A stretch of 64,000 bases of DNA from Desulfonatronum thiosulfatophilum (GTDB taxonomy: Bacteria > Desulfobacterota > Desulfovibrionia > Desulfovibrionales > Desulfonatronaceae): positions 1 through 64,000 of the forward strand of contig NZ_FMXO01000010.1 in assembly GCF_900104215.1 (NCBI RefSeq), written 5' to 3'. The translations under genes and the position numbers were made by a program. Below, piece by piece: positions 8,842 to 16,094 of this stretch. Below the pieces are notes generated by a model. It was given only the letters and a program-made list of their open reading frames with translations. It had not been told where the DNA came from and did no database searches. Each line of letters begins with the position of its first letter. Positions within the stretch are counted from its first letter, which is position 1.

Positions 8842-9276
8842 ATGAGCGGATCGCTAAATAAGGTCATACTCGTCGGTAGACTCGGACAAGACCCAAAACT
8901 TGCCTATACCCAAAGCGGGCAGCCTGTAGCCAATTTCACGTTGGCCACGGATGAGTCCTATACGGACAAAGACGGTCAGAAAGTTGACAAAGCGGAATGG
9001 CACCGGGTCGTGGTTTGGGGCAAACAATCAGAGTTTGTGGGCAATTACCTGTCTAAAGGACGATTGGTGATGGTCGAAGGCAAATTGCAAACCCGTAAGT
9101 GGCAGGATCAACAGGGCCAGGATCGGTATACCACCGAAATCGTCGCCCAGCGTGTTCAGGCAATGGATTCCAAGGGCCAGCGCACTGAAGAAGCTCCCAT
9201 GCCTGATGATCGCAACCTCCAGGATCGTGCCCCGCAACCTTCCGAAGTCAGTGGGATGGACGACGTGCCTTTCTAG
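8842..9276 (+). CDS. ssb: single-stranded DNA-binding protein
   Basis: This 144-residue SSB has the OB-fold core [34 protein letters not shown] and [14 protein letters not shown] in order, then a flexible acidic linker and the conserved C-terminal tip MDDVPF, which recruits repair and replication partners. It coats single-stranded DNA in replication, recombination and repair. A GTGGAGGA ribosome site precedes the ATG. A strong hairpin 31 bases after the stop ends the transcript, so it is likely a single-gene unit. Confidence 0.97.
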   Translation: MSGSLNKVILVGRLGQDPKLAYTQSGQPVANFTLATDESYTDKDGQKVDKAEWHRVVVWGKQSEFVGNYLSKGRLVMVEGKLQTRKWQDQQGQDRYTTEIVAQRVQAMDSKGQRTEEAPMPDDRNLQDRAPQPSEVSGMDDVPF

Positions 9277-9306
9277 AGTCTAACACTCCCAAACTGTAAA
9301 CAGGAG

Positions 9307-9344
9307 AAGGCGAAGTAATTGATTTACTTCGCCTTTACTTTTTG
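9307..9344 (+). terminator. ssb terminator
   Basis: A perfect 12-base stem ('aaggcgaagtaa' / 'ttacttcgcctt') with a 5-base loop is followed by 'tactttttg'. It lies 31 bases after the ssb stop codon. Confidence 0.9.
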
Positions 9345-9503
9345 CAGTTTTTAAAGGATGGAGTGAGATGTTCGTCGGTGCTATATTTTGAACAATGCTT
9401 GACAGGATCTTGAGAGTTTGAGCAAATCAACTGACATAAGCCTGCTGAACGGGGGAGTGGCTTTGGCTTCCAAGCGCGGAAACTATGCTGATCGGAGGAT
9501 TTC

Positions 9504-10322
9504 ATGGCCTTGAGCGATTTGCAGCGCATGATGATGTACGATACCGCCACACAGATGTGGCAGCAGGACCTGTTGATGAAAACGTATTTTCATGGTTCCA
9601 GCGTCGGCGCGAACCTGCGGGCCATGATGCTGGGACGCCAGCCGGTGCAGCCCCTGACTAATCCGTTTGATGAGGCCATCACCGGCAAGCTGCGCTCGGA
9701 CAGTGGCGTGATTCGTCAGAATGCTCGAAATGTGCGGGAAGCAGCTTTAATGGTCGGCATTGCGGCAAGTGCCGTGGGGACCATTAAAACTACGTTGGAA
9801 GAGATGCAGGCCCTGGCTCAAAAGGTTGCCGACGGCGATCTTGAGTACAGCGATACTGTGCGGGATGAATATAACGCTCTGCGCAGTAAGGTCAAAAGCA
9901 TTGTCGAGAATACACAATATAATGGTATTTCTTTGCTGGACAGTGCGAAATGGGGCATTTCGCAGATTGATGCCCAAGGTAACGTGCACATCCAGGCGTT
10001 TCTGGACGAAGGGTTTAACGTGACCTTTCGCAGTCTTAATTCCGTGGCCTGGGACAGTCTGCAAGGGGCCGACCTGAAGGATGATCCGCAGGAACAATTG
10101 GACTTTTTGTCTGATTCTATAGTCGAAATGGCGCTTGTGGAGGAGATCTACGATAAGCGCCGGGACGGACTTGAGTATCAGGGGGCAGCCCTGGAATCAC
10201 AAGCTGATTTGCTGGACCAGGCCGTGGCGGCCAGGCGGCAAACGCCGATGCTTTCCCTGGAAGAAATTCTGCTTCATCTGTTGTTCCGCAACTCCGGAAC
10301 CATTGTGGATCAGATGGGATAA
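9504..10322 (+). CDS. flagellin-like protein (flagellin N-terminal D1-type region)
   Basis: This 272-residue protein has a stretch (about 70-155) resembling the N-terminal helical domain of flagellin: VREAALMVGIAASAVGTI, then LEEMQALAQKVADG and VENTQYNGISLLDS, which matches the flagellin pattern (Q)TQFNGxxLL. The first 60 residues and the C-terminus do not look like normal flagellin: the ending LLFRNSGTIVDQMG lacks the usual SxxLAQAN-type end. It has no signal peptide, as expected for flagellar export. It could be a minor filament, hook-junction or secreted flagellin-like protein. The start has an AGGA site before ATG 9504. It stands apart from a flagellar operon; only motAB is within 8 kb. 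Confidence 0.65.
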   Translation: MALSDLQRMMMYDTATQMWQQDLLMKTYFHGSSVGANLRAMMLGRQPVQPLTNPFDEAITGKLRSDSGVIRQNARNVREAALMVGIAASAVGTIKTTLEEMQALAQKVADGDLEYSDTVRDEYNALRSKVKSIVENTQYNGISLLDSAKWGISQIDAQGNVHIQAFLDEGFNVTFRSLNSVAWDSLQGADLKDDPQEQLDFLSDSIVEMALVEEIYDKRRDGLEYQGAALESQADLLDQAVAARRQTPMLSLEEILLHLLFRNSGTIVDQMG

Positions 10323-10340
10323 TTTTGAGAGATGGACGAT

Positions 10341-10817
10341 TCAGCGATCCAGAGGCAGGTCGTTGCGCAGCCAACCTTTACCATGACTGCTCCCGGCAAT
10401 GCCTTCCGGAATGTCCATAGCGCCTGAAAAGCCATGAGCGTGTAGAAACGGCAGCAGCGTTCCGGTCCGATTGCCGGTGCGGCAGATGATGGCAAATGGT
10501 TTTGTCTTATCTCCATCTAAAGCCAGTTCCAAATCACGCAAAAATCCTTGGGAACCATCGGGATGCTGCTCGAATGAAAGCCGCAGGGATTTCCGTGGCG
10601 TGCCGGTCTGCTGCCATTCTTCAGAACGTCGAATGTCGATGACCTTGATTTCCCCGTTTTGCAACAAAGCCCATGCTTGCCCCGCGCTAAGCGTTCCGGG
10701 GCGGCTTGGGATGGTATGGCTTTGGGTCGGCTGGTAGAATGAAATGCTGAAGAAGATCGCTCCAGCGACAAGCACGAGAAAGAGGCAAAGCAAACATGTT
10801 CGGGAGCGAGATGGCAT
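10341..10817 (-). CDS. membrane-anchored or exported rhodanese-domain protein
   Basis: This protein of about 158 residues begins with a hydrophobic segment (about residues 8-28), either a signal peptide or a membrane anchor, so the rest is probably periplasmic. The rhodanese domain (about 42-145) has VIDIRRSEEW and an active-site loop CRTGNRTG, with the catalytic Cys at the usual place. Rhodanese domains carry sulfur as a persulfide or act in sulfur transfer and signalling; the substrate here is unknown. The second ATG (10817) fits the AGGA ribosome site better than the first (10823). It is convergent with the flagellin-like gene, with only 18 bases between. Confidence 0.82.
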   Translation of the reverse strand: MPSRSRTCLLCLFLVLVAGAIFFSISFYQPTQSHTIPSRPGTLSAGQAWALLQNGEIKVIDIRRSEEWQQTGTPRKSLRLSFEQHPDGSQGFLRDLELALDGDKTKPFAIICRTGNRTGTLLPFLHAHGFSGAMDIPEGIAGSSHGKGWLRNDLPLDR

Positions 10818-11032
10818 ATTCATCCTGTTTTACGCGGGATGCGGTTTAAAAACGGCGTGTTTTGGCAGTCATGAGGTCGCATTACGATCCACGTCTTGGC
10901 CGCTGCCATGGAAAGGTCACCGCTGACCTTGTGAGCCCACAAGTAAGCTGTTCCTGGTTCGGGTCAAGTGTTTTTGGCGGATGCATGAAGAAGGTTGGAC
11001 AATCATGAGCCGACAAGCGTTGCGAGGTGTGC

Positions 11033-11413
11033 ATGGTCGATGAACCAACCGGTATGTTTGTGGATTTGATGTGGTATGCCGCCCGGAGCATTGAAGCTTT
11101 GGGCGTGATAGTGATTTGTGTGGGTGTGATTACCACCACGGGTCTTTTTTTATATCGCTCCTGGATGCACCGGAATGCAGATCGCTTTTATAGAATCTAC
11201 CGGCGGGGCATGGGCAAGGCAATTTTGCTGGGGCTGGAGTTGCTGGTTGCCGGCGATATCATCCTCACGGCAACGCATAATTTTAACTTGCAGCATATTG
11301 CCTTGCTGGGGTTGCTGATCCTGATCAGAACATTTCTTAGTTTTTCCATGGAAATTGAATTGAACGGATACCTGCCCTGGAAACGGCCACTGGATCGGGA
11401 TGATGACGTTTAA
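11033..11413 (+). CDS. DUF1622-type membrane protein
   Basis: This 126-residue protein has three hydrophobic segments (about residues 15-40, 65-85 and 90-108) and the pattern of the DUF1622 family: an N-terminal AARSIEALGVIVI helix, a short loop FYRIYRRGMGKAILLGLELLVAGDI and an ending with MEIELNGYLPW. The family's function is not established. The ATG at 11033 is preferred because GAGG lies 5 bases upstream; the GTG at 11027 overlaps that site. gnd starts 21 bases after its stop, so they may be co-transcribed. Confidence 0.75.
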   Translation: MVDEPTGMFVDLMWYAARSIEALGVIVICVGVITTTGLFLYRSWMHRNADRFYRIYRRGMGKAILLGLELLVAGDIILTATHNFNLQHIALLGLLILIRTFLSFSMEIELNGYLPWKRPLDRDDDV

Positions 11414-11434
11414 TGCCAAGGCAAAGGAGCGAGC

Positions 11435-12892
11435 ATGAGTGAACTTGCGGATATCGGGGTTATCGGCCTGGCGGTGATGGGCGAGAACTTGATCCTGAAC
11501 ATGGAGAGCAAAGGATTTCGAGTCGCTTGCTACAACCGGACCGTGGACAAGGTTGATGCCTTTGTAAATGGCCGTGGTGCCGGCAAAAATCTGGTTGGCT
11601 GCCGCACTCTGGATCAATTGGCGGCGAATCTGGCCAAGCCTCGCAAGGTCATGCTCATGGTCCGTGCCGGAGATGCCGTGGACGTATTGATCGAGATGCT
11701 TGTTCCCCTGCTTGATCCGGGTGACATCATTATCGATGGGGGCAACAGCGCGTACATGGACACCACACGGCGTTGCAGGGAGCTGGCAACCAAGGGGCTG
11801 CTCCATGTCGGCGCCGGTGTTTCAGGAGGCGAAGAGGGGGCCTTGCATGGACCGTCCATCATGCCTGGTGGAAACGGTGCGGCTTGGCCCGCCTTGCAGC
11901 CGATTTTTCAAGCTATCGCGGCCAAGGTAGAGGACGGGACGCCGTGTTGTGATTGGATCGGTCCTGAGGGTTCCGGTCATTTTGTGAAGACCGTTCATAA
12001 TGGGATCGAATACGGCGACATGCAGATCATATGTGAGGCCTACCATCTCATGTCCCAAGGGCTGGGCATGAGCGCGGCGCAAATGCAGCCCATTTTCGCC
12101 CGCTGGAATAAAGGATTTCTGGATTCTTACCTGATCCAGATCACGGCGGATATTCTGTCGCAGGTTGACCCTGACAGCGGAAAGCCCGTGGTGGACGTGA
12201 TCCTGGACGCGGCGGGGCAAAAAGGGACCGGGAAATGGACGTCCCAGGTCGGCCTGGATCTGGGGGTGGCCATCCCGCAGATCGCCGAAGCCGTCTTTGC
12301 CCGGAGCCTTTCCGCCGCCAAGGACGAGCGGACGGATGCGCATCGAAAGCTCACCGGCCCTGATCCCAAATATACCGGAGATTCCGAAATGCTCGTGAAA
12401 CAGTTGGAGCAGGCAGTCTATGCGGCAAAAATTTGCTCATACGCTCAAGGGTTCCAGTTATTGCGAGCGGCTTCCCAGGAGTTTGCTTGGAATTTGAATT
12501 ACGGCGGGATTGCTCAGATATGGCGGGAGGGATGTATAATTCGAGCCCGGTTTCTGGGAGACATCAAAAAAGCGTACGATGCCGACGCTTCCCTGGCCAA
12601 TCTCCTTCTGGCTCCGGTGTTTCAGGAAGTTTTGGCCAATGCGCAATCCGCATGGCGCAATGTCTTGAAAACCGCCATGGACTTGGGGATCCCCATGCCG
12701 GTCATGGCTTCGTCCCTGAGTTACTACGACGGGTACCGTTGCGCGCGCCTGCCGGCAAATCTGCTTCAGGCGCAACGAGACTACTTTGGTGCACATATGT
12801 ACGAACGAACAGACCGGCCCCGGGGAGAGTTTTTCCATACCAATTGGACCGGAATGGGAGGAGCAACCTCTTCGACGACTTACAATGTGTGA
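11435..12892 (+). CDS. gnd: 6-phosphogluconate dehydrogenase, decarboxylating
   Basis: This 485-residue protein is the long form of 6PGDH. It has the N-terminal dinucleotide-binding GVIGLAVMGENL, VMLMVRAGDAVD, the substrate segment GVSGGEEGALHGPSIMPGG, and the catalytic stretch GSGHFVKTVHNGIEYGDMQ with the proton-transfer Lys and substrate-binding His-Asn. The C-terminal helical domain and the flexible tail (TNWTGMGG) complete it. It oxidises 6-phosphogluconate to ribulose-5-phosphate, CO2 and NAD(P)H in the pentose phosphate pathway. An AAGGAGCG ribosome site precedes the ATG. Other pathway genes are not adjacent. Confidence 0.96.
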   Translation: MSELADIGVIGLAVMGENLILNMESKGFRVACYNRTVDKVDAFVNGRGAGKNLVGCRTLDQLAANLAKPRKVMLMVRAGDAVDVLIEMLVPLLDPGDIIIDGGNSAYMDTTRRCRELATKGLLHVGAGVSGGEEGALHGPSIMPGGNGAAWPALQPIFQAIAAKVEDGTPCCDWIGPEGSGHFVKTVHNGIEYGDMQIICEAYHLMSQGLGMSAAQMQPIFARWNKGFLDSYLIQITADILSQVDPDSGKPVVDVILDAAGQKGTGKWTSQVGLDLGVAIPQIAEAVFARSLSAAKDERTDAHRKLTGPDPKYTGDSEMLVKQLEQAVYAAKICSYAQGFQLLRAASQEFAWNLNYGGIAQIWREGCIIRARFLGDIKKAYDADASLANLLLAPVFQEVLANAQSAWRNVLKTAMDLGIPMPVMASSLSYYDGYRCARLPANLLQAQRDYFGAHMYERTDRPRGEFFHTNWTGMGGATSSTTYNV

Positions 12893-12908
12893 AGATGAGT
12901 AGATTCAG

Positions 12909-12939
12909 AAAAAGCAGAGGCGGCTGTTGCCGCCTCTGC
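12909..12939 (-). terminator. psp operon terminator (possibly shared with gnd)
   Basis: A perfect 11-base stem ('gcagaggcggc' / 'gccgcctctgc') with a 4-base loop lies between the convergent gnd and pspC genes. On the minus strand it is followed by five T, so it works best as the terminator of the psp transcript. Confidence 0.85.
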
Positions 12940-12964
12940 AGTGGAATTATGGATACAGGTCGAG

Positions 12965-13348
12965 CTAACTCTTGAATCTGCGATCCCAATCGAATTCCTT
13001 CGATGTGACCACGTCTTCAAGGCGTCGGATTCGTTTGTCCAAACGGTCAAACTTGCTTTTGATCCGGGAAAATCCTTCGTTTCTGGAGCGGGCGTAGACC
13101 TGGTAGAAATCATTTTCCTCGTCGGTGTTCAATGGCAGCACCGGTTCAGGTTTGAGGAGAAATCCAACCAGCAAGTAGATGCCCACTACCGGCCAGAAGC
13201 CCGTGAAGAAGAGCAGCATGACGGCGATGAATCGCGTCCAGAAAACCGAGATGTTTAAGTACTTCGCCAATCCCTTGCATACGCCAAGGATGATTCCGCT
13301 TCTGGAGCGGTAGAGTCGATCATGTGGTGTGTTTGCGAAATCCATCAT
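12965..13348 (-). CDS. pspC: phage-shock-protein C domain protein
   Basis: This 127-residue protein has the PspC domain at its start: RLYRSRSGIILGVCKGLAKYLNISV, then a hydrophobic helix VVGIYLLVGFLL (about residues 40-66). The rest (about 75-127) is charged and includes a predicted coiled-coil FDRLDKRIRRLEDVV. In enterobacteria PspC with PspB senses membrane stress and releases PspF from PspA. Its start overlaps the stop of pspB by 4 bases (ATGA), so the two are translationally coupled. It is the last gene of the pspA-pspB-pspC unit. Confidence 0.9.
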   Translation of the reverse strand: MMDFANTPHDRLYRSRSGIILGVCKGLAKYLNISVFWTRFIAVMLLFFTGFWPVVGIYLLVGFLLKPEPVLPLNTDEENDFYQVYARSRNEGFSRIKSKFDRLDKRIRRLEDVVTSKEFDWDRRFKS

Positions 13349-13593
13349 GGTGTTTCACCTTTCTTGTCCCGACGCATCAGGATGGACTCCAGGTTTTCCA
13401 CTCGGGAGTCCAGCTTCTCGAGGTTTTGGTAGATTTCCTGGATCATCCTGGCCTCGTTCTCCTCTTCGGGGGAAAGACGCGATTCAGAGCCAGGCCGGTA
13501 GAATCGGATCGCCATCAATACGATTATTCCCAGAAAAAAAACAATGATCAACGCGCCGCCGACAAGAACAAGGGTTGATAAAAAACCCATCAT
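13345..13593 (-). CDS. pspB: phage-shock-protein B-like membrane protein
   Basis: This 82-residue protein has one membrane helix (about residues 5-30) followed by a charged coiled-coil, MIQEIYQNLEKLDSRVENLESILMRR. This matches the size and layout of PspB, although sequence conservation in this family is low. It sits between pspA and pspC in the usual order. PspB works with PspC at the inner membrane to relay envelope stress. The call rests mainly on layout and neighbours. Confidence 0.82.
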   Translation of the reverse strand: MMGFLSTLVLVGGALIIVFFLGIIVLMAIRFYRPGSESRLSPEEENEARMIQEIYQNLEKLDSRVENLESILMRRDKKGETP

Positions 13594-13679
13594 GAGTTGT
13601 TCCTCGATGTTTTGTGTTTATGCGGTAAAAGCGTGGACGGCTCATTCTTCGCCCTGGTTTCTAACTGGAAATTCTTGCT

Positions 13680-14399
13680 TCAATTAGGCGAATCCTCCTG
13701 CTTTCTCGCAGGGTTTCGCATTCGCAGGGCTTCAATTTCTCGTTCAATATCCTCATCAACTTCCAGCTTGGCGAATTTTTCTTCCAGCGTAAAGGACTCT
13801 TCCTTGCGATCTTTTCGAAACCGGTCATCCATGACCCACGGCCCAGCCATTTCGGCTTCGGCTTCCATGCGGTCGATACGCTGTTCAAATTCCTCGAATC
13901 GCATCATGGCGACCTGGGAATCGGCCTTGCGCAGATCGCTTCCGACCCGCTTGCGATCCTTGGCTCGAATGTGACGCTGAACTAGAAGTCGTTGCTTCTC
14001 CTTGGCAGAGAGGAGTTTTTCCTCCAGCGCGGTGAGATCGGCCTTGTATCCATCTATGATTCTCTCGTTCTCGATCAGTTCCCGGGAGATTATTTCCTTT
14101 TTGGATTCGAGGCGTCGGCGTTCCATCAGCGCTTCCCGCGCCAGATCCTCATGCCCTTTTTCCACGGCCAATCCGGCCCTCTCCTGCCATCCGGCAGCCT
14201 TAGCCTCCAGCATTTCCCATTCGCGGCGGATTTTCACCGTGGCTGCCATAGCTCCGGCACAAGAGGCCTTGAGTTCTACAAGAGTTTCCTCCATTTCCTG
14301 GATCATCAAGCGGAGCAGTTTTTTTGGATCCTCGGCACGCTCCAGCATGGAATTGATGTTGGAACTGATAATGTCTCGAAATCGATTAAAAATACCCAT
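13680..14399 (-). CDS. pspA: phage shock protein A
   Basis: This 239-residue protein has the PspA/IM30 signature at the start: MGIFNRFRDIISSNINSMLERAEDP, an amphipathic membrane-binding helix followed by KKLLRLMIQEMEETL. The remainder is almost entirely long coiled-coil helix. PspA binds and stabilises stressed inner membrane and, in the classic system, holds PspF inactive by direct contact. It is the first gene of the psp operon and lies about 190 bases downstream of a sigma-54 promoter. An AAGGAGG ribosome site lies just before ATG 14399. Confidence 0.95.
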   Translation of the reverse strand: MGIFNRFRDIISSNINSMLERAEDPKKLLRLMIQEMEETLVELKASCAGAMAATVKIRREWEMLEAKAAGWQERAGLAVEKGHEDLAREALMERRRLESKKEIISRELIENERIIDGYKADLTALEEKLLSAKEKQRLLVQRHIRAKDRKRVGSDLRKADSQVAMMRFEEFEQRIDRMEAEAEMAGPWVMDDRFRKDRKEESFTLEEKFAKLEVDEDIEREIEALRMRNPARKQEDSPN

Positions 14400-14706
14400 T
14401 TATTTGCCTCCTTGTAATATCTTTTTGTAACTGCTTCTTCGTTTCGGCAGCATCTCCTGGCCATGGCTTTCGCCGTTACGACCTCAGCGTGTAAACATCT
14501 GCTGCCATTTGTCATTGAACGAAAGTCGGAAATCCATTTTTTTATGGTCCACCCGGACTTATAATTGCAGTTACATCATTCTGGTTGGGGACAGTTAAGC
14601 ATTCTCTGTGCCATAGATGATTTGCATGGAATACGAGGAGGTTGTCAGTCCAGACAAAATGTCGACTTGACGTTTAGCGCCACATCTTGGCAAGCTATTC
14701 AAGCAT
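14400..14706. other. regulatory region between divergent pspA and pspF
   Basis: This 307-base gap separates the two divergent psp transcripts. It holds one convincing sigma-54 promoter on the minus strand (listed separately). Upstream activator sites for PspF should lie on the pspF side of that promoter, roughly 14640-14706, but I cannot define them. No sigma-54 site with correct spacing was seen for pspF itself. Confidence 0.6.
14599..14613 (-). promoter_or_regulatory. sigma-54 (-24/-12) promoter for pspABC
   Basis: On the minus strand the sequence reads TGGCAC-AGAGA-ATGC. This matches the sigma-54 consensus TGGCAC-N5-TTGC in every position but one, and the GG and GC pairs are exactly 10 bases apart. 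It points at pspA, whose start codon is about 190 bases downstream. PspF, encoded divergently, is a sigma-54 activator, which supports the call. Confidence 0.82.
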
Positions 14707-15768
14707 ATGGCGATAATTACCAAAACACATTCCCTGTTCAGCGAGGCTTTGGGACGATCCGATGCGTTCCTTTCGTTTCAGGAACAACTCGGCGCGGTGG
14801 CCAAGGTCGACCGGCCGGTGGTCATTATCGGTGAGCGCGGCTCGGGCAAGGAATTGGCTGCTGTTCGACTGCACTACCATTCCACCCGTTGGCAAGCGCC
14901 GCTGGTAACGGTAAACTGTGCCGCTTTGTCCGAGTCGCTCCTGGAATCCGAGCTTTTCGGTCATGAACCCGGCGCGTTCACCGGAGCCATACGCCTGCGT
15001 ACGGGGAGATTCGAGTCCGCCCATCAAGGTACGCTTTTCCTGGATGAAATAGGGACCATGCCCTTGACCATGCAGGAAAAGATCTTGCGGGTCGTGGAAT
15101 ACCAGGTTGTCGAACGACTTGGCGGATCCCGCCCCATGGAGGTGGATGTCCGAATTGTAGCGGCCACCAATGCAAACCTGAAGAGCATGGCCGAAAGTGG
15201 CCGCTTCAAGGATGATCTGCTGGACCGTCTGGCGTTTGAAGTGCTGCATGTACCTCCTTTGCGAGAGCGGGAGGGGGATGTTCTCCTTCTGGCCGAACAT
15301 TTTGCCGCACGCATGGCCGTGGAATTAGGATTATCCACAGCGCCGCGATTCAGCAAAAAGGTGTTGGAGATTCTGGAAGGTTATCCATGGCCGGGAAATG
15401 TCCGTGAATTGAAAAGCGTTGTCGAGCGTGCCGTGTTTCGGGCCAAGGGCTCAGAGGTGATCCGGGACGTGGTTGTTGATCCCTTCGCCCGGACAGGGCG
15501 GAAAGTAGTTGAAGCGTCCATGGAACCGTCTGCTGTCTCGCGACAGGAAAATGGTTCCACGGAACGGGGAGCCGGACTTTTGGAATCCATGAACCTTCCG
15601 GATGCCCTGGCCGACCTGGAACGGCGATACCTGGAACACGCTTTGCGTCAGGCGCGCTTCAATCAGCGCAAGGCCGCCAAAATCCTCGGCCTGCGCTACC
15701 ACCAGTTCCGCGGGCTGTACCGCAAGCATTCGCAGGTCCAGGCAGAGTTGAACAATACCGATATGTAG
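14707..15768 (+). CDS. pspF: PspF-type sigma-54-dependent activator
   Basis: This 353-residue protein starts directly with the AAA+ domain and has no receiver or sensor domain, as in PspF. Visible motifs are Walker A GERGSGKE (about residue 41), the sigma-54 contact loop GAFTGA (about 90), Walker B LFLDEIG and the arginine-finger region DRLAFEV with PPLRERE. A C-terminal FIS-type helix-turn-helix (RKAAKILGLRYHQFRGLYRKH) binds DNA. It should drive the sigma-54 promoter of pspABC under membrane stress. Between the AAA+ and DNA-binding parts there is a linker of about 60 residues. Confidence 0.93.
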   Translation: MAIITKTHSLFSEALGRSDAFLSFQEQLGAVAKVDRPVVIIGERGSGKELAAVRLHYHSTRWQAPLVTVNCAALSESLLESELFGHEPGAFTGAIRLRTGRFESAHQGTLFLDEIGTMPLTMQEKILRVVEYQVVERLGGSRPMEVDVRIVAATNANLKSMAESGRFKDDLLDRLAFEVLHVPPLREREGDVLLLAEHFAARMAVELGLSTAPRFSKKVLEILEGYPWPGNVRELKSVVERAVFRAKGSEVIRDVVVDPFARTGRKVVEASMEPSAVSRQENGSTERGAGLLESMNLPDALADLERRYLEHALRQARFNQRKAAKILGLRYHQFRGLYRKHSQVQAELNNTDM

Positions 15769-16094
15769 AAGAAAATATGAAACGACTCAGCAGGTTGCGG
15801 TTATGGCCTCATCCGGCGCGAGGCTTCGCTTCGAGGGAAGACCTGCTTGGTTTCAGGATCCGGAATTCAATGTCTGGCTACCCGTGTTTTGCGGGAATGA
15901 CTTGTTTTGCCGTTTCCGAATCAGCCATAACCGCAAAGGCGGGGATTCATTTTTTGCTGATGAACTGAATTGTCGGACAGGTGGGCTTTTTTCTTTTTTT
16001 TGGTGCAGCACTCGGTTGGCGGGGATGATCCCCACGAACAAGATATTGTGAAGAGATCAATGAGCAAAAAGATAAGATTTTCGGTGCTGGGAGC
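15769..16094. repeat. intergenic region with inverted repeat, likely decayed repetitive element
   Basis: This 326-base gap has an exact 11-base inverted repeat, TGCGGTTATGG at 15796-15806 and CCATAACCGCA at 15925-15935, enclosing about 118 bases. Next to it are 'gcgggaatgac' (near 15890) and 'aaaggcggggattca' (near 15935). These resemble halves of a common bacterial intergenic repeat of the 'gtcattcccgcgaaggcggga' type also seen near 63601. No gene is supported. It may be a degraded palindromic element. Confidence 0.5.

Noticed and set aside
14690-14710. 'ttggcaagctattcaagca' as a sigma-54 promoter for pspF
   Set aside because: GG and GC are 12 bases apart rather than 10, and the site overlaps the pspF start codon.
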